Source: Bacteroidales bacterium (GTDB lineage: Bacteria; Bacteroidota; Bacteroidia; Bacteroidales; JAADGE01). From it: a DNA stretch of 7,971 nt. The position numbers and the translations under genes are program-made. This document shows, piece by piece, positions 6,004 through 7,971 of this stretch. The stretch is taken from positions 1 through 7,971 of the forward strand of contig JANTGL010000119.1 in NCBI GenBank assembly GCA_024762915.1, in the 5' to 3' direction. Position 1 is the stretch's first letter. Each line of letters starts with the position of its first letter. Under the pieces are notes generated by a model. That model made no database searches, was not told where the DNA came from, and worked only from the letters and a program-made list of their open reading frames with translations.

Positions 6004-7024
6004 ATTTTCTTAATCCTTCCGTACAATTTCTGCAAATATCAATTTGTTTTCTGTCTGTTAAAAGTTTTTTTCTGAAATTTATTGATTCCGAATTATTATT
6101 TATCTCAGAAAAATTCAGTTCATTCATATTCCCGAAATCGTAATCGGCATCTTTATCAAAACAGCAAGGCAATACATCACCGGAATTTGTAATAACGGCA
6201 GATTCCCAAAGCCGTTTACAACGATTTTTTAACTTACTTTTTATTTGGTATTCTCCGTCGGTATTTTTTTCATAGCGGGAATATTTTGGCACTGACGGAA
6301 TTAAAGAACCGGCATTTTTATAGTCATAAATTTGTGCCGATTTTAATTCAAGTTTATCAACTTTCAGTTCTTTACTTAACTTTTTTATATCCGGAATTTG
6401 GTGTTCATTAAAACGAAAAACAATAAATTGAATCACAATATACGGCGTTTTTGATTTTAATTTTTCGCGCCAAAAAACAATGTTTTTAATTCCTTGAATC
6501 GCCGTTTCTAAATCCCCTCCCTTTCTGTATTTTTCATAAACTTCTTGTGTTGTTCCGTCAATTGAAATAATTAATTTATCCAAACCGGATTTAACTGTTT
6601 TTTTGGCCGACTCCGAATCGAAAAAATGTGCATTCGTTGATGTGCTTGTAAAGATCTTTTTCTTTAAAGAAGCATATTCAAACATTTTAAAAATATCCTT
6701 GTTTAAGAACGGTTCACCCTGAAAATAAAATATTAAATTCAACAAATAGGGAGCAAATTCATCAATGATTTTTTGGTATAAAGGAAATTCAATATTTCCC
6801 TTAAAACGTTTTAATTCTCCGGTTCCGGAAGGACATTCCGGGCAATGCAAATTACATGTTGCCGTCGGTTCGACAGAAATACTCAGCGGAAAACCGTGAC
6901 GATATGTGTTTTTGAAAGTTAGAGATTTAAAGTAGCTTACATAAACATTAACAGCATTAAGCACTTTCTTAAAACTAATTTTTCTCAAAAAAAGAATATG
7001 TAAATTTCTTTTCAAAATAACCAA
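6002..7024 (-). CDS. Radical SAM protein with C-terminal SPASM-type domain, function unknown
   Basis: Radical SAM enzymes use a [4Fe-4S] cluster to split S-adenosylmethionine and start radical chemistry. The cluster motif CNLHCPEC is at C57, C61 and C64, followed by the GEP motif (FQGEPFLN, 102-109), a STSTNAH strand (127-133) and a LIISIDG strand (151-157). The C-terminus has C269-x12-G-x4-C287 plus C331-x2-C334, four cysteines enough for one auxiliary cluster, so the SPASM-type domain is of the short kind rather than the seven-cysteine kind. The family includes peptide-maturation, sulfatase-maturation and cofactor enzymes; no precursor peptide or sulfatase gene is visible here, so no substrate is proposed. 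There is no ATG codon in frame before Met114, which lies beyond the cluster motif. The start must be TTG (7024 or 7015) or GTG (6964), since an in-frame stop lies at 7037-7039. The basic N-terminus (about 1-40) is poorly defined and may be partly untranslated. Confidence 0.86.
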   Translation of the reverse strand: MVILKRNLHILFLRKISFKKVLNAVNVYVSYFKSLTFKNTYRHGFPLSISVEPTATCNLHCPECPSGTGELKRFKGNIEFPLYQKIIDEFAPYLLNLIFYFQGEPFLNKDIFKMFEYASLKKKIFTSTSTNAHFFDSESAKKTVKSGLDKLIISIDGTTQEVYEKYRKGGDLETAIQGIKNIVFWREKLKSKTPYIVIQFIVFRFNEHQIPDIKKLSKELKVDKLELKSAQIYDYKNAGSLIPSVPKYSRYEKNTDGEYQIKSKLKNRCKRLWESAVITNSGDVLPCCFDKDADYDFGNMNELNFSEINNNSESINFRKKLLTDRKQIDICRNCTEGLRK

Positions 7025-7045
7025 AAAATATTCAACTTATGCAGA

Positions 7046-7053
7046 CAAAAATA
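7046..7053 (-). promoter_or_regulatory. Possible -7 element for the radical SAM gene
   Basis: On the minus strand this reads TATTTTTG, an exact TAnnTTTG match 21 bases before the first TTG start candidate. No TTG is found at the expected distance upstream, and T-rich DNA makes chance matches common, so the call is weak. Confidence 0.4.
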
Positions 7054-7158
7054 AAAGAATTTCCGAGAAATTATTTCTTTAGATAAAGATTTACTGATTT
7101 CAGGAAATTTTGACCGTAAAATCAAATACCTGAATGTCTTTTTTTAAAAAAAAATTCC

Positions 7159-7166
7159 TACTTTTG
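7159..7166 (+). promoter_or_regulatory. -7 promoter element for atpB
   Basis: TACTTTTG is an exact TAnnTTTG match, identical to the nadB -7 element, and is followed by C. It lies 35 bases before the atpB ATG, giving a leader of about 30 bases. The upstream -33 position is a T-run preceded by TGTC rather than a clear TTG, so only half of the promoter is well supported. Confidence 0.6.
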
Positions 7167-7201
7167 CATTCAATTAAAATTTAAGATAAAAATAGGTTTT
7201 T

Positions 7202-7971
7202 ATGTTTCATAATTCTAAAATCGGACTTGTTATATTATTAAGCTTTTTTATGGTGATGTTCTCACAAAGAGCTTATTCTCAACATGAAGAAAACAAAGTT
7301 AAAGAAGCCGAAGAAAAATTTAATCCCGGAGAAATGATTATGGAACATGTAGGAGATGCCTATTCTTGGCATATTATGACCATCGGCGAGCATCATATTG
7401 AAATTCCTCTGCCTGTTATTCTTTACAGCAAACATTCGGGTTTTCATGTATTCATGTCATCTGAATTTCATCACGGTCACAAAACTTATAAAAATTTTAA
7501 AATTGCCGAAGGAAAAGAGAATCCGCTTAAAGGAAAAATTGTTGAGGATATTAATGAAGAGGAAATACGCCCTATTGATATTTCAATAACAAAAAATACA
7601 CTTTCTTTATTTATCAGTATATTTTTAATTTTTTGGCTTTTCATATCAGTGGCAAAATCATACAAAAAAAGAGAAGGAAAAGCACCGAAAGGAATGCAAT
7701 CTGCGGTTGAACCTTTAATCATTTTTATAAGAGACGATGTTGCAAAGGCTTCAATCGATGATAAAAAATACATGAAATATTTACCCTATTTGTTAAGCAT
7801 CTTTTTCTTTATTTTTTTCAATAACCTTTTCGGATTAATTCCGATTTTTCCCGGCGGTGCAAACTTAACAGGTAATATTGCCGTTACAATGGTTTTGGCA
7901 TTGTTTACTTTTGTAATTACAACATTCAGCGGAAACAAAAATTATTGGGTACATATTTTTAATACACCGGG
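7202..7971 (+). CDS. atpB: F0F1 ATP synthase subunit a (AtpB), N-terminal 256 residues; cut by window end
   Basis: Subunit a is the membrane stator part that forms the proton half-channels against the c-ring. Reading from the ATG at 7202, the frame stays open to the window edge. Residues 1-26 look like a signal peptide (hydrophobic ILLSFFMVMF, possible cleavage AYS|Q). A long polar region follows (27-130) with nine His between 49 and 93, including GEHHIEIPLPVILYSKHSG, an arrangement seen in Bacteroidota AtpB but absent from the shorter E. coli protein. The first core transmembrane helix is about 133-150 (TLSLFISIFLIFWLFISV), then EPLIIFIRDDVA (170-181), a second helix (194-208) leading into NNLFGLIPIFPGG, and a third (226-242). 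The essential Arg of the channel helix lies beyond the window. In this phylum atpB normally leads atpE, atpF, atpH, atpA and atpG, so an operon is expected downstream. The gene diverges from the radical SAM gene. Confidence 0.93.
   Translation, partial: MFHNSKIGLVILLSFFMVMFSQRAYSQHEENKVKEAEEKFNPGEMIMEHVGDAYSWHIMTIGEHHIEIPLPVILYSKHSGFHVFMSSEFHHGHKTYKNFKIAEGKENPLKGKIVEDINEEEIRPIDISITKNTLSLFISIFLIFWLFISVAKSYKKREGKAPKGMQSAVEPLIIFIRDDVAKASIDDKKYMKYLPYLLSIFFFIFFNNLFGLIPIFPGGANLTGNIAVTMVLALFTFVITTFSGNKNYWVHIFNTP

Noticed and set aside
7262..7773. Open frames on both strands (7262-7447, 7398-7589, 7486-7773) inside atpB
   Set aside because: All overlap the atpB reading frame, which runs to the window edge and has recognisable subunit a helices.

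Overview
The window is AT-rich DNA from a member of the Bacteroidota. The evidence is the exact Bacteroidota-type -7 promoter element TAnnTTTG upstream of several genes (with a TTG 18 bases further upstream in two cases), the lack of Shine-Dalgarno sequences, the TonB-dependent receptor, and an ATP synthase subunit a with the long His-rich N-terminal region typical of this phylum. A genus cannot be named from the sequence alone.

Layout, left to right. (1) The 3' part of a TonB-dependent outer-membrane receptor (1-1419) ends in a strong hairpin terminator. (2) After a 270-base spacer comes a two-gene rightward group: a thioredoxin-fold/glutaredoxin fusion protein (1690-2271) and a small, divergent GroES-type co-chaperonin with no groEL beside it (2355-2642), closed by a terminator. 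(3) nadB, L-aspartate oxidase, lies leftward (2685-4259). (4) rfbB, dTDP-glucose 4,6-dehydratase, diverges from nadB (4361-5416); the two share a 101-base region carrying back-to-back promoters. (5) A small secreted Met-rich Spy/CpxP-like protein (5504-5956) is followed by a terminator. (6) A leftward radical SAM protein with a short C-terminal SPASM-type domain (6002-7024) has no ATG available as its start. (7) atpB (7202 to the edge) begins rightward and is cut by the window end; it probably opens an F0F1 ATP synthase operon.

Functionally this is mostly a housekeeping neighbourhood: NAD biosynthesis, nucleotide-sugar synthesis for surface polysaccharide, ATP synthase, outer-membrane uptake, redox and protein quality control. 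The genes do not form one pathway. I see no tRNA or rRNA gene, CRISPR array, insertion sequence, phage gene or toxin-antitoxin pair, and no gene-free stretch over 300 bases. I did not find a convincing undescribed system. The points most worth a second look are the Trx-fold/Grx fusion with a lost N-terminal active site next to an orphan GroES-like protein, the missing ATG start of the radical SAM gene, and two convergent gene pairs in which the terminator T-run of one gene overlaps the stop codon of the other.
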